From Lucinisca nassula (Eukaryota; Mollusca; Bivalvia; Lucinida; Lucinidae): 64,000 nucleotides of DNA. Below the pieces are notes generated by a model that did no database searches, was not told where the DNA came from, and saw only the letters and a list, made by a program, of their open reading frames with translations. Position 1 is the stretch's first letter; every line of letters begins with the position of its first letter. Location: contig OY757010.1 in assembly GCA_963580285.1 (NCBI GenBank), positions 219,561,234 through 219,625,233 of the forward strand, written 5' to 3'. This document shows, in pieces, positions 9,400 through 20,045 of the stretch. The position numbers were made by a program, and so were the translations under genes.

Positions 9400-9663
9400 G
9401 CAAATTTGACCGTTCCAAGGCGGCTCTTCCGTGGCGGTTTATTTATGTTGTTGTTTGTTACTTACTGTGTGTATCACTTGTGTCTTTTAATTTTGGATGG
9501 CCATATGGCCATTTTGTGGGAAAGTAACTGTCCATATGGCCTTCCTTTGTTTAGGTTTCCATTATGGTCTGGTCGCTTAATGTTTGTATTTCTTTCCCTT
9601 TGGTGTCTTTTATGGATGGAGTAAGTTAATTGTATCAATTCCTGATCTTTGTTTTACTTCTAC
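9400..9663 (+). mobile_element. PLE 3' terminal segment
   Basis: Starts GACCGTTCCAAGGCGG and ends TTGTTTTACTTCTACTTT. The same ~260-bp block, with the same right edge, ends every copy of this family in the window, so it is the fixed 3' end of a 5'-truncating retroelement. Nearly identical to 14265-14524. Confidence 0.85.
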
Positions 9664-10440
9664 TTTAGACCTGTTGTGCGTCACAGATACTTGCGCATAG
9701 ACAAACAGAATAGACCCCGATGTGATTGTTTAATCAGGATAAGTATACACTGCTTGCCATCCTGGTAAATAGAGGATATTTACTATGTTAGAGTGTGTTG
9801 AAAAAATAAAGAAAATATAATCACTGATGCTGGTATTTGTAATGCAGCTGGCGTATGATATATTGCGTAGCAAAAACTGGTCATGCAGTAATTTAAGTTT
9901 CTAAATCTGTCGCCTTTTATAGCACTATTCCATTTGATGCAGGTTTTGGGCGATCATTTTAGAATAAGTAATGTAAGAAACGACAATCAAACCAATATCT
10001 AAACCATCTTTTTAATTTGCCCTAAAATAAATTGAATTATTTGACTTTATAGATGTGTTAGTCTTCGACTGAATGGTTCTCAAACCATTATGTTCAGTAT
10101 TTTATTACCGTAATTTGCATTTCTTGAAAATAAGGTAATTGATTTTACGTCTAGAATTTCTAACATATTACGCCTTGTTTGAAAACCCATTTGCATTTGT
10201 CAGCGTGGTCGAACAAAGAATTAAGTAAGACAACTTGCGTTAACACCATTGTCGAAACAGCCTTCGCTTCGGATTTGTTCTCTAATATTTTGGGAAGAAA
10301 ATTTGCAAATATGATGACACTGCAAAAATGATTGTTCTGTGAGTAAGCAACATATTACAGACAGACACACAATTGAACAATTTCAAAGATGGGAACGAAG
10401 CTTAAAGCTTACAGAGTTTTTTTCCTTGGACTACATTTTG
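9664..10440. other. No recognisable feature
   Basis: AT-rich sequence without long ORFs, RNA genes or repeats matching the rest of the window. Confidence 0.5.
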
Positions 10441-12168
10441 TTGATATTTTTGTACACCAACGTTAGTCGTAGGGGACTATAGTAATGGGTCCGTCCGTCT
10501 GTCTGTCCGTCATTCCGTCCGTCAGTCAGTCCGTAGACACAATCTTGTCTCCGCAACTCCTCCTACAGTTTACAAGGGATTTTGTTCAAAACTTTCCATT
10601 GTTTGTCGCCAGGATCTGAAAATGATCATATTATATCAAGGTCATGTTCGACTGATTTTACCAGAGTTATGGTCCTTTGTCAGTTGTAGCCATTTTATCA
10701 ACAGAAGTTCTTGTCCCCAAAACTCCTCCTACAGTTTTCAAGGGATTTGATGAACTTTTCCAGTTATCGTTCCCATGACCTGACTATGATATTGTATCGA
10801 GGTCATGCTTGACTGATTTTTTTACCAGAGTTATGACCCTTTGCCAGTTTTAGCCATTTTATCAACAGAAGTTCTTGTCCGTCCGCAATCCTCCTGCAGA
10901 TTTCTAGTGAGTTTGATGAAAGCTTCCAGTTATTGTTCCATGACTTAAAGATGATCATATTTGCTGAGGTCATGCTTGATTTTTACCAGAGTTATGGCTC
11001 TTTGTCAGTTTTAGCTATTTTATCATCAAAAGTTCTTGTCTCCGCAACTCCTCGTGGGGATTTCAAAGGGAATTTATTGAGACTTTCTAGTTAGTGTTCC
11101 TATGATCTGAAGATGATCATATTTTTTCAAGGTCATTCTCAACTGATTGTTACCAGAGTAATGGCCCTTTGGATACTTTTCAACAGTAAGGTTTGTCTCT
11201 GCAACTCCCTTGCAGTTTTCAGTGGATTTTAGTGAACCCCCATGACCTGAAAATGATCATATTATATCAAGGTCATGTTCGACTGATTTTACCAGAGTTA
11301 TGGCCCTTTGTCAGTTGTAGCCATTTTATCAACAGAAGTTCTTGTCCCCAAAACTCCTCCTACAGTTTTCAAGGGATTTGATGAACTTTTCCAGTTATCG
11401 TTCCCATGACCTGACTATGATATTGTATCGAGGTCATGCTTGACTGATTTTTTTACCAGAGTTATGACCCTTTGCCAGTTTTAGCCATTTTATCAACAGA
11501 ATTTCTTGTCCGTCCGCAATCCTCCTGCAGATTTCTAGTGAGTTTGATGAAAGCTTCCAGTTATTGTTCCATGACTTAAAGATGATCATATTTGCTGAGG
11601 CCATGCTTGATTTTTACCAGAGTTATGGCCCTTTGTCAGTTTTAGCTATTTTATCATCAAAAGTTCTTGTCTCCGCAACTCCTCGTGGGGGTTTCAAAGG
11701 CAATTTATTGAGACTTTCTAGTTAGTGTTCCTATGATCTGAAGATGATCATATTTTTTCAAGGTCATTCTCAACTGATTGTTACCAGAGTAATGGCCCTT
11801 TGGATACTTTTCAACAGTAAGTTTTGTCTCTGCAACTCCCTTGCAGTTTTCAGTGGATTTTAGTGAACCCCCATGACCTGAAGGGGATCATATTATATCG
11901 AGGTCACGCTTGAATTCTTTTTACTTTTGTCACTTTTAGCTATTTTATCAACAGAAGATTTTGTATCCACAACTCCTACAGTTTTCAAGGGATTTTGGTG
12001 AAACGTACTAGTTATTGGAGATTATTTTTTTCCATAAATTGTTCCTTACAACTTCAGTAAAATTAACAATAAGTCTGTTGAAAGGGTTTTAAATCCTAAA
12101 ACATGGTTTATGACATATGTTGCAAACGTCGGGGGACACTTGACCCTCAGCTTTTTATTCTAATTTTT
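10441..12168 (+). mobile_element. Second Helentron-like element with long tandem core
   Basis: Left part GTCGTAGGGGACTATAG followed by a GTCC/GTCT/GTCA microsatellite (10489-10544), a tandem core to about 12020, then a right flank with GTCGGGGGACACTTGACCC (12129-12147). Architecture (microsatellite next to ~150-165-bp core repeats) matches the elements at 106-1250 and 23800-24369. Its ends are less certain than theirs. No protein is encoded. Confidence 0.5.
10612..12010 (+). repeat. Higher-order tandem repeat: ~631-bp unit of four ~150-165-bp monomers
   Basis: AATGATCATATTATATC recurs at 10621 and 11252 and, altered, at about 11883 (spacing 631). Inside each 631-bp unit the monomer motif ATCAACAGAAGTTCTTG recurs at roughly 150-165-bp steps. 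Two full units and a partial third are present and the unit copies are nearly identical. Confidence 0.88.
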
Positions 12169-12179
12169 CCCACTAGATA

Positions 12180-12180
<1 letters not shown>

Positions 12181-12211
<31 letters not shown>

Positions 12212-12510
12212 ATTCGGGTTTAACGTCGCTTTCAACAATTTTTCAGTCATATCACGACGGTGTCTGGTTGCGACAGGGAGCTCAATGCTCACTTTTATGG
12301 TGCTGCCTCACTGAAGTATCATGTCCCAGACACACTACATGATACCACACCCAGTCACATTATCCTGACACTGGGTCGACCAGTCCTAGATCTACCCCGT
12401 AAATCTGAGTGCCAAGCGAGGAGCAGCTAGTGCCATTCTTAACGATCGAACCCGTGACCTCCCGTTCCCCGGAGCGGACACTCTACCAACTGAGGTATCG
12501 GGGCCCGTAT
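12181..12510 (-). mobile_element. tRNA-derived SINE with (CA)n tail and 12-bp TSD
   Basis: On the minus strand the 5' end GGGCCCCGATACCTCAG leads into a Pol III A box (AGTTGGTAGAGTG) and B box (GGGTTCGATC), so the head derives from a tRNA. The 3' end is CGTTAAACCCGAATTCG followed by a (CA)n run (12181-12208). A perfect 12-bp duplication CCCACTAGATAG lies at 12169-12180 and 12511-12522. Confidence 0.92.
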
Positions 12511-12756
12511 CCCACTAGATAGTTTCTAACTTTTCCCAGAAAACAGGAATGAAATTTCACGCAAATTTCGCAATTTGCATGAAATGTCAGTTCTCGATTC
12601 CTGAAAAAAAAAAAAAAAAGAGAAAAATACACAACCTTGCTGCAACGTTATATCAACATTGAAATAACGTTTTCAGATTCGATTTAACATTGATTCCTGA
12701 TGGGGGTAATAACACTGCTTAGCATTCGCTTGCTACCAAAATTGGTAATGCGGTAA

Positions 12757-13956
12757 TGTGATAAAGTCTTTGAAAGATCAGGAAGAAATCTGTTTTGGTC
12801 TATAAAAAATTCGAATGAGGTTTTAAATAAATTGAAATCTAGACAGTTTCGTGCTTCTAGTTTGTCTACCTACGATTTTTCCACTCTTTACACTACACTT
12901 CCTCATAATCTTATAAAAGAAAAGCTTAATGATTTAATTGAATGGGCTTTTCACAGAGAAGATTCTCTCTATCTTGCATGTAATGTCAGAAATGCATTTT
13001 TCACTTCTAAAGAGCATAAGAATTATACACTTTGGTCATGTCAGAAAGTGTGTGATGCCCTCACCTTTCTACTTGACAATATTTATATTAGATTCGGTAC
13101 TAAGTTATTTAGACAAATTGTGGGTATTCCGATGGGTACTAATTGCGCACCTCTTGTGGCTGATCTGTTCTTGTATTGTTATGAAAGAGACTTCATTTTG
13201 TCGCTTTCCATTGATAACCAATCTGAAATTATTGAAGCTTTTAGCTCTACTTCTAGATATTTAGATGATTTATTAAATATTGATAATACCTATTTTGATG
13301 GTTTGATCAGTCAGATTTACCCCCTAGAACTTCAGTTAAATAAAGCAAATTCTTCTGATACCGAGGCCCCGTTTTTGGATTTACATCTATCTATTGTAGA
13401 TGGATTTGTTTCGTGCAAAATTTATGATAAACGCGATGACTTTGATTTTGAGATTGTAAATTTTCCTTTTTTGGATGGTGATGTTCCTCGTGCGCCATCC
13501 TATGGCGTTTATATTTCGCAATTAATTCGATTTGCTAGAGTGTGTAGTCATGTAACTGACTTCAACACTCGTAATAAATTATTAACGGCTAAACTCCTTA
13601 ATCAGGGTTATCGGTACCATAAACTACGCAAAGCCTTTTCAAAATTTTATAGACGCCATTCTGATTTAATTTCAAAATTCAATATTGGACTTAAATCTCT
13701 TCTGCAACAAGGTCTATCGGAACCCGAATTTTATGGTGACTTAGTATATAAATTCAGAAAAATATATAACCGCAATGATTTCAGCACCCAATTTCGTAAA
13801 ATCATTCTTCGATATAAAAAGATTGGGTACAACATGGATATTATACGACAGACTGCATGCATGGTAGTTAACCCAATCACGGTTGGCAACTTTGCTTCCC
13901 TCTTTAATTGCACGCCGGTGGGTCAGGCCTCAGATTCTATGACGGCTCCAACGTAA
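12757..13956 (+). CDS. Penelope-like reverse transcriptase (5'-truncated element)
   Basis: The frame is open from 12757 (after TAA 12754-12756) to TAA 13954-13956, about 399 codons; the usual ATG is missing, so the element is 5'-truncated. It encodes an RT: YDFSTLYTTLPH (catalytic-region motif A, about 12868), VGIPMGTNCAPLVADLF (motif B-like, about 13120), RYLDDLL (catalytic DD, about 13256), then FLDLHLS and a long basic C-terminus (YRYHKLRKAFSKFYRR). The order and motifs suit Penelope-like elements; no GIY-YIG endonuclease is visible in this copy. A conserved ~570-bp 3' UTR follows, shared by about twenty copies here. It is the likely enzyme source for these copies and perhaps for the hammerhead repeats. 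Assignment to PLE and not another RT class is by motif recognition only. Confidence 0.82.
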   Translation, partial: CDKVFERSGRNLFWSIKNSNEVLNKLKSRQFRASSLSTYDFSTLYTTLPHNLIKEKLNDLIEWAFHREDSLYLACNVRNAFFTSKEHKNYTLWSCQKVCDALTFLLDNIYIRFGTKLFRQIVGIPMGTNCAPLVADLFLYCYERDFILSLSIDNQSEIIEAFSSTSRYLDDLLNIDNTYFDGLISQIYPLELQLNKANSSDTEAPFLDLHLSIVDGFVSCKIYDKRDDFDFEIVNFPFLDGDVPRAPSYGVYISQLIRFARVCSHVTDFNTRNKLLTAKLLNQGYRYHKLRKAFSKFYRRHSDLISKFNIGLKSLLQQGLSEPEFYGDLVYKFRKIYNRNDFSTQFRKIILRYKKIGYNMDIIRQTACMVVNPITVGNFASLFNCTPVGQASDSMTAPT

Positions 13957-14524
13957 AGGCTTATTGAAAATTAAAGAGATAATGTCGGTTGGTGCCTGAT
14001 GCTCTGTCTCTGGTCGGGCTCATCGGAGTCTAACTGTTGGTTTTCTTTTGCTCCAGCATTTCAGTGGTTTCTTGCTGTCGAGTCCTCACCGTTGTCTCAC
14101 CTCTGTGGTTCTTTGATTTCTGTGTTCACGGAGATGTTGCACTGATGAGTTAGGAGGCCTTCATGCGGACTGTACAAATTATTTGTCTAAATCGCGACGG
14201 AAGTAAGGGCGAGGATTGTGGCCACGTAAAATCGATTTAAGCCCCCCAGTGGAAATCTTCCACTGACCGTTCCAAGGCGGCTCTTCCGTGGCGATTTATT
14301 TATGTTGTTGTTTGTTACTTACTGTGTGTGTCGCTTGTGTCTTTTAATTTTGGATGGCCATATGGCCATTTTGTGGGAAAGTAACTGTCCATATGGCCTT
14401 CCTTTGTTTAGGTTTCCATTATGGTCTGGTCGCTTAATGTTTGTATTTCTTTCCCTTTGGTGTCTTTTATGGATGGAGTAAGTTAATTGTATCAATTCCT
14501 GATCTTTGTTTTACTTCTACTTTG
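13957..14524 (+). mobile_element. PLE 3' UTR and 3' terminus
   Basis: Directly follows the RT stop. It contains CTAAATCGCGACGGAAGTAA, ACGTAAAATCGATTTAAGCC and the terminal block from CCGTTCCAAGGCGGC to ACTTCTACTTT at 14524. Comparison with other copies fixes the 3' edge here. Confidence 0.88.
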
Positions 14525-14634
14525 ATCATGTGCACACGCAATAATGAAACTCGGTACGATCGACCAGCGTCTCTCCTGCCACTGTGTGTATGCGGGAACC
14601 ACGGGTGGCCCTTCAGCAGGTGTCTCTGTTGTTA

Positions 14635-14864
14635 TTTTAACACTTTCTGTTCCAAATGGAATCCTCCTTCGTATATAAAGCATGGGTCAATTAAAAAATT
14701 TAGGGGTGTCAGGTTGTATTTTCTTCAAAATTGATTTGGAAAATGGCGAAACATTCTGCAAAAAGTGTATGCTCTGAAGAGACGCCGCGTCCTGCGGCGT
14801 CTCATCTGGGCCTGCACTGTTTGCCAACTACCCGTTTTAGGGCTTCCGGTACTAAATGGGTTAA
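14635..14864. mobile_element. piggyBac-like hairpin MITE, degenerate left end
   Basis: The core palindrome (GAGACGCCGCGTCCTGCGGC and partner, 14758-14824) is flanked by arms ending AAATGGGTTAA at 14864. Related to 14930-15159. Confidence 0.65.
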
Positions 14865-14929
14865 GAATACTTACAATGCAATATCTGTTGCCTTAACAGT
14901 TTGCTTATTCCTATAGATTATTGCAGTAT

Positions 14930-15159
14930 TTAACCCTTTTTGAACCAAATGGAATCTTACTCCTTATATATAACAGGAGTCCATTTCTAAATTTAGGGGT
15001 GTCAGGTTGTGTTTTCTTCAAAATTTGTTTGGAAATTGGATGAACGTTTTTTTCAAACAGTGTAGGCCCTGATCAGACGCCGCATTCTGCGGCGTCTGAT
15101 CTGGGCCTGTACTGTTTTCCACTTACCACATTTGGGGTTGTCGGTACCAAATGGGTTAA
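14930..15159. mobile_element. piggyBac-like hairpin MITE bounded by TTAA
   Basis: TTAACCCTTTTTGAACC at the left faces AAATGGGTTAA at the right, so TTAA flanks CCC-starting terminal inverted repeats as in piggyBac-type elements. The centre is a CAGACGCCGC..GCGGCGTCTG palindrome. There is no ORF. Confidence 0.72.
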
Positions 15160-16126
15160 TGTCGCAGACATATAAGGATAGGATTTCAATCAGTAATTAT
15201 CGTAGCGGAAGATTTGATTTGGGAAGCACTTCGACGAGAGCTAGGCAATGTGACTACAAGATCAACTAACTCTTTCACCCCAGAGTGTATCCAGCAGACT
15301 CTGTCACTTTCTGAATATGAAACAATCAGTGATTTTGATTAGTCTTGTTAAGTAGTTTGAAAAACAGTGTAGATCCTGATAAGATGGTCGTTATAAATCG
15401 TCTGAGAGTTCTACATTGCTTGCACAGATATCTGATCAACGGGGTTGAAAGGTCCATATGAAATAAAATGATGCTTCCAGTAATGTGTTTTGAGATGACC
15501 TACGAGATTCTTTTGTTCGCATGTGCAAACCCAATAACAAAAACGCGTATCTGGACATCTCATGAGTATTTGATGGGTGTTGTACCAGTCCTAATATAAA
15601 GAATTTTTAAAGCTGATCAATGATGAGAAAAAATGGTTGGTTGTTGTGCAATGGTGGAAACATGTTTTTCGTGGAGCTAAACAATTATTACAGTGGCAGT
15701 ACAGATATGTTGTTTGATACCTTTTCAATGATACCTAAATGAGTATTAATGTTTTGCAAACCACCTTTCCAAAACATAAAATTAGGAAACGGTTATTATT
15801 TATAAAATATATTTACTTTTTTAAGGTGAATATGGGACTACCAAAAATATTTCATCTCGTGTGTTGAAAACATCACAAGTTTCACTCGTTCTTTCCATTC
15901 GTGACAATGCTGATGTTCTCAACACACTCGATTAAATGCTTTTGGTATTTATCGAAAACAGTAAATTTTCTTTTTTAATACGTAAATAAGTCTGTACCAG
16001 AACGTAAACAGACCCAAAACTAGTCTTTTATTTTTTCTCAAGTTTTAAAATATCATAATATTTCACAATGTGAAAATATCATTATTATTTATGTATTGAT
16101 TTCACTGCTAAGTATAAAGTAATCAT
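15160..16126. other. No recognisable feature
   Basis: AT-rich, no credible coding frame and no match to the repeat families seen elsewhere in the window. Confidence 0.5.
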
Positions 16127-16400
16127 TACGAGAACACGCCTATATAATGTTGATCCCCTCAAACCCCACTTTTATATAGTAAAACTGGGGTTTAAGGGGG
16201 TATACATTATTTTTCTTATTTCTGCTCAAAAACATAGATTGTGGGTACTCGATAGAACCGCCTCGTCGAGGCGGTTCTACCGAGTCCCCGCAATCTATGT
16301 TTGGAGCAGAAATAAGAAAAATATCACAATTTTTCATCTTAAAATTTCAAATTGTTGGCCAAAAAATTGGCAATGTGTTTGTATAGGCGTGTTTTCGTAA
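16127..16400. mobile_element. Two-hairpin MITE, best-preserved copy
   Basis: Terminal inverted repeats TTACGAGAACACGCCTATA and TATAGGCGTGTTTTCGTAA differ at one position. Hairpin 1: CCCCTCAAACCCCACTTT pairs with AACTGGGGTTTAAGGGGG. Hairpin 2: a near-perfect ~60-bp palindrome centred on the CCGCCTCGTCGAGGCGG region. No ORF and no clear target-site duplication, so the superfamily is unknown. At least ten further copies or fragments lie in the window. Confidence 0.9.
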
Positions 16401-16469
16401 AGCTTTTTATCCACTTTCAGAGGCACTGGGACATTACACACAACGTACCTTTCGATGATAAGTATTACT

Positions 16470-16910
16470 TTTTATCATATGACGTCGCGTCTGGGAAATC
16501 CACTAGTGGGCTAAATATGCAAATTAGTTAGATACACCCCGTAAGTTACACATGCGAAGTCATTAAAGACGTTGCGTTTACTAATGGCAGAATATTGACA
16601 TTTCTCTTAGAAATTCGTGAATAAAATTGGTTTTAAATGTCATATGATAGATATAATCTTGCATTTGTGTTCATGTATTATTAAATTTATTAAACTCGTT
16701 CAGGAAAATGGATAAAATGCTTGGCGAAGTTCGCCAAACATTTATCCCTTTTCCTCGAGGAGTTTAATAAATTTAATAACACATTAAGGCAGATAAAATG
16801 CTTGGTGACTGATGCTTCGATAAAATGCTTGGCGAAACCTCGCATTTTTTACTTTTCCATCAACTCGTTTAACAAATTTAATAATACATGAATGCACATG
16901 TAAAATCCTC
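16470..16910 (+). repeat. Inverted-repeat element D
   Basis: Contains ATGCAAATTAGTTAG and arms with GTATTATTAAATTTATTAAA at the left and TTTAATAAATTTAATAACAC at the right, with a GATAAAATGCTTGGCGAA motif repeated three times. A related copy lies in the opposite orientation at 41560-41880. Confidence 0.65.
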
Positions 16911-16934
16911 TATCTGTGTCCTATCAGGAGCTAC

Positions 16935-17225
16935 GGGAAGAATACCCCCGCTCATTGGGGCTTATAGATATAGATGGGCTGCATGATGTTTCCAGACAGA
17001 GCTGAAACCGACGTCACACGAGTAGTGGTAAACTTAGAGGATCTAAGCCTGCCCAGGCAAAGCGATGTGAGTCGAACCGTCCATGCGTATTAACCCTATT
17101 GTCGGATAAAAGTCTCACAAAATTGGAAGCACCGTCTCCAAAATGACCTATTCAGTGTTGGCGGGGACATTAAACCTCAAATCAAATCAAACAAAACAAA
17201 CAAACAAGCAAACACACAAACAAAC
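16935..17225 (+). mobile_element. SINE-like repeat, family S1
   Basis: Plus-strand copy with GATGGGCTGCATGATG near the start and the tail GGGACATTAAACCTCAAATC followed by a long CAAA-type run. Confidence 0.75.
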
Positions 17226-17421
17226 AAACGCGAAGAATTCTCGAGGAAGTCAAGAACGAGTTTGACTCAGTCACGGTCGTCTCTGTTCGGGTTATTGAAT
17301 TTTCGCTGTACAGCTTCACACTTACTTTATCAATCAATCATCTGTAAGAGGGATTGATTGATTGATTGATTGTTTAGGGTTTAAGGACATGTCAACCCTT
17401 GTGGGTAGTTTTGTGTAGTAT

Positions 17422-17423
<2 letters not shown>

Positions 17424-17488
<65 letters not shown>
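17424..17488 (+). repeat. (GA)n microsatellite
   Basis: About 32 uninterrupted GA units. It adjoins the tail side of the minus-strand S1 element that follows. The serine/leucine-rich frames across it are artefacts. Confidence 0.97.
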
Positions 17489-17491
<3 letters not shown>

Positions 17492-17735
17492 CAAACAGAC
17501 AAAACGTTTTGTTTGTTTGAACTGAGGGTTAATGTCCCTTTCCACACTTTTAGGACATTTTGGAAACATTGTTTCCAATTTTGTGGGACTTCTATTCGAA
17601 ATCTCAAGCACTGCCGTCCAATGAAACCAATATGGTTTATATGCATAGACACTCCAACAAGCACCACTTTGCCTGGACACGCTCAGGCATCCTAAACGGT
17701 TTACCAGTGCTCATGTGCGATCGTGGGCGGGGATC
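17489..17735 (-). mobile_element. SINE-like repeat, family S1
   Basis: Minus-strand copy: GTTTGAACTGAGGGTTAATG is the reversed tail. The upstream part is truncated near GTGCGATCGTGG. Confidence 0.68.
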
Positions 17736-18174
17736 CACAGACCAAAGTTAACAAACGGCAAGAGAGATTTCAAATAAATAGCAACAAGAGTATCAATAGG
17801 GACTAGAAGAACCACTATATTTCTTTGTCACATAAATGCAGTTTTATTTTATTCCATGCAGGGTTTAAAGACGATCTTAGCAGGACATTATTGCATATAG
17901 TCTGATAAATTGACAATTTCTTGATCTGACAGTAACTAATATATCATCTTATTATATCCTCTTTCTACGCATCACGCTATAAGAATATGTAAATACTCAT
18001 AAATGTTGCGATTTAACTTACTTTTCCAGAACTGTATATGTAATGACACAACTCTTTTGGTATTTGGCGCATGAAATGCCTATTTAATTATGATATGTTA
18101 TATGGGGTTATTGTGTTGATATATTGGTGAACAGTATCCAGAGTTAGAATATCGAAGGATCAGTGCAATAACCG
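17736..18174. other. No recognisable feature
   Basis: AT-rich spacer with no coding frame or repeat I can assign. Confidence 0.45.
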
Positions 18175-18843
18175 TTTTTGCACACCAGATAAGGAAATCT
18201 TATACTACCCAGGAATAGGATAAAATCGAGACATATTCACGTGTTTGATGTGCCCTTGTCGAAAAGGACGTCCCTGCGCACCGTCGTTAAGTTTGACGTC
18301 ACTGCACGTATAGTGACGTCACAAACGCCACATTACTGTCACCAAAGTATTGTGGATGTCGACAATCGAAGTGACTGCATTTTAAAACATAGCATTCAGA
18401 AATGAAAGTTTGCAAGAATATAAGAATCTTATATGGGTGTGAGTGGTGGATGGAAAAGTCCGTCCCGAGGGACACTGTCCGGCATCACGAGGCTTGCCGA
18501 GTGATGCCGGACAGTGATCCCGAGGGACGGATTTTTCTATCCCCCTTCACACTCATATTAGATTCTTTTTCTTGCATACCTTCCATTTCTCAGCGCGGAT
18601 TTTTAATGCTGCAGTCACTTCGGTTACCGACGTCCACTTTATTGTGTTAACACTGCAGGAATGTTTAGTGACGTCACGTAACGTGCTGTGACGTCAACCT
18701 TAACGACGGCGCATACGGGGTCGTAATCAACGAGTGCATTTATCAAATACGCGATTATATTCGAGTTTGGGTCCGAACACCAGGGTCAGAACATAAATTT
18801 CTATCCCAGGGTAAAAACACGGCTTTCCTTGTCAGGTGTGCAA
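18175..18843. mobile_element. Foldback element F with ~300-bp imperfect arms
   Basis: Outer inverted repeats TTGCACACCAGATAAGGAAA (18175) and TTTCCTTGTCAGGTGTGCAA (18823) face each other. Inner arms include paired TGACGTCA-type motifs and AAGAATCTTATATGGGTGTG against CACACTCATATTAGATTCTT. The centre is a perfect hairpin built on CACTGTCCGGCATCAC and GTGATGCCGGACAGTG (18472-18513). No ORF. Confidence 0.82.
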
Positions 18844-18846
18844 GAA

Positions 18847-19000
18847 AAAAGAATCTTACCCGGTTGTAAGGTTAGATAGAAAAATCCGTCCATTGGTTTC
18901 ACTGTCTGGCATCATGAGGCAAGCCTCGTGATGCCGGACAGTGACCCTTGGGACGGATCGTTTTCTATCCATCCCTAACATCCATGTCTGATACTTATAG
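18847..19000. mobile_element. Second foldback F core, adjacent copy
   Basis: AAGAATCTTACCCGGTTG, then the CACTGTCTGGCATCATGAGG..CCTCGTGATGCCGGACAGTG hairpin. It abuts the previous element's right end. Confidence 0.72.
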
Positions 19001-19509
19001 TATTTTACGTATGTAGTTTGAGTCATGACCATCAGTTATAGCCCAAAACATATTTTATCAGAATATATTCTCTTGCACAGCAAACGTCAACAAACGGTAA
19101 AATTTGTAATGACATCAGCACGAATTTTCCTCGGATTTTATCGCTCATTTTATATTATTCAATATTTATACATGTAGCTAGCCAGGAAAAGAGAATAGAT
19201 GGAGCAAAGAATGATCATTCCAATCCCCAAACAAATCGGTCTTGTCAAGCAAGAAAATGAACCCCAGTGGAGACTCAAATCCGCTTCTATTACCACTCAG
19301 TCAGAAGTCTGCCTACCCTGTCTGCTGGATGGCTAGGTGGTGGTGGTTGAGGAAGGGTCAACGATATCCGTATAACACATAGCTAAGGCTCAAATAAAAC
19401 AGCTACTTGTTGCTGATTTATCGTAGCTTAGTAACACTTTGTATAAAAGCAGATAATCTTTTGTACTTGATTTGTTTGAATCTATGTCACAAGAAAACAG
19501 GTACTGGGG
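19001..19509. other. No recognisable feature
   Basis: No credible ORF, RNA gene or family match. Confidence 0.45.
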
Positions 19510-19762
19510 TTTGCTGACCGTTCCAAGGCGGTTCTTCTGTCGTGGTTAATTATTCTTATATTTTGTCTTTTCTTGTGTATACGGCTAATATCTTATTATT
19601 TTGGATAGCCGTTTGGCAATTTTATGGGACAGTGACTGGCCTTTTGGCTTACCACCTGTGACGTTTTCAACACAGTGATGTTAATTTATGTTCGCGCTGT
19701 CTTGAATGGGAATTGTGAGGCAATTGTGTGGATTCCTGATCACTGCCTTTACTTCTATTTTG
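19510..19762 (+). mobile_element. PLE 3' terminal segment, diverged
   Basis: TGACCGTTCCAAGGCGGTTC to CTTTACTTCTATTTT. 5'-truncated exactly at the start of the terminal block, like several other copies. Confidence 0.78.
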
Positions 19763-19784
19763 CTATCAGAAAACACAGAAACCG

Positions 19785-20045
19785 ACCTGCTTATCCACAT
19801 TGGCTAGCCGGAATCTTGAAATGAGCCCCGCCAAGCGAATTTGTGTCTTCGAGCATTCCTTCATGACAAATTTTAACTGCGCATGCCCAGTCATTCAGAG
19901 GGGCCAGGGATATGGCTTTCTGTCTGAAGGTTTCTCTTGATTCACTGCTTGTATGAGCGAGCAGCGAAGGTTCTGGCGAGACTGCGCGGATGCCTGAACC
20001 TTCGTTGCTCGCATAGGCGATAAGTACCAAAATCGCTTGACGGGG
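19785..20045. mobile_element. Hairpin MITE (CTGCGC-type)
   Basis: Inverted arms around GAGCGAGCAGCGAAGGTTC and GAACCTTCGTTGCTCGC (19953-20018), plus weaker outer pairing. No ORF. Confidence 0.5.

Noticed and set aside
14144..14150. CTGATGA in the PLE 3' UTR as another hammerhead core
   Set aside because: No GAAA box or stem II follows in this or the homologous copies (for example 22615, 40400).
16127..16400. Bacterial-type terminators or riboswitches from the strong hairpins
   Set aside because: Context is eukaryotic repeat DNA, and the hairpins belong to a dispersed MITE with terminal inverted repeats.
17381..17680. Serine/leucine-rich ORFs across (GA)n, and the arginine/glutamate ORF at 48126-48428
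   Set aside because: Translations of dinucleotide microsatellites.
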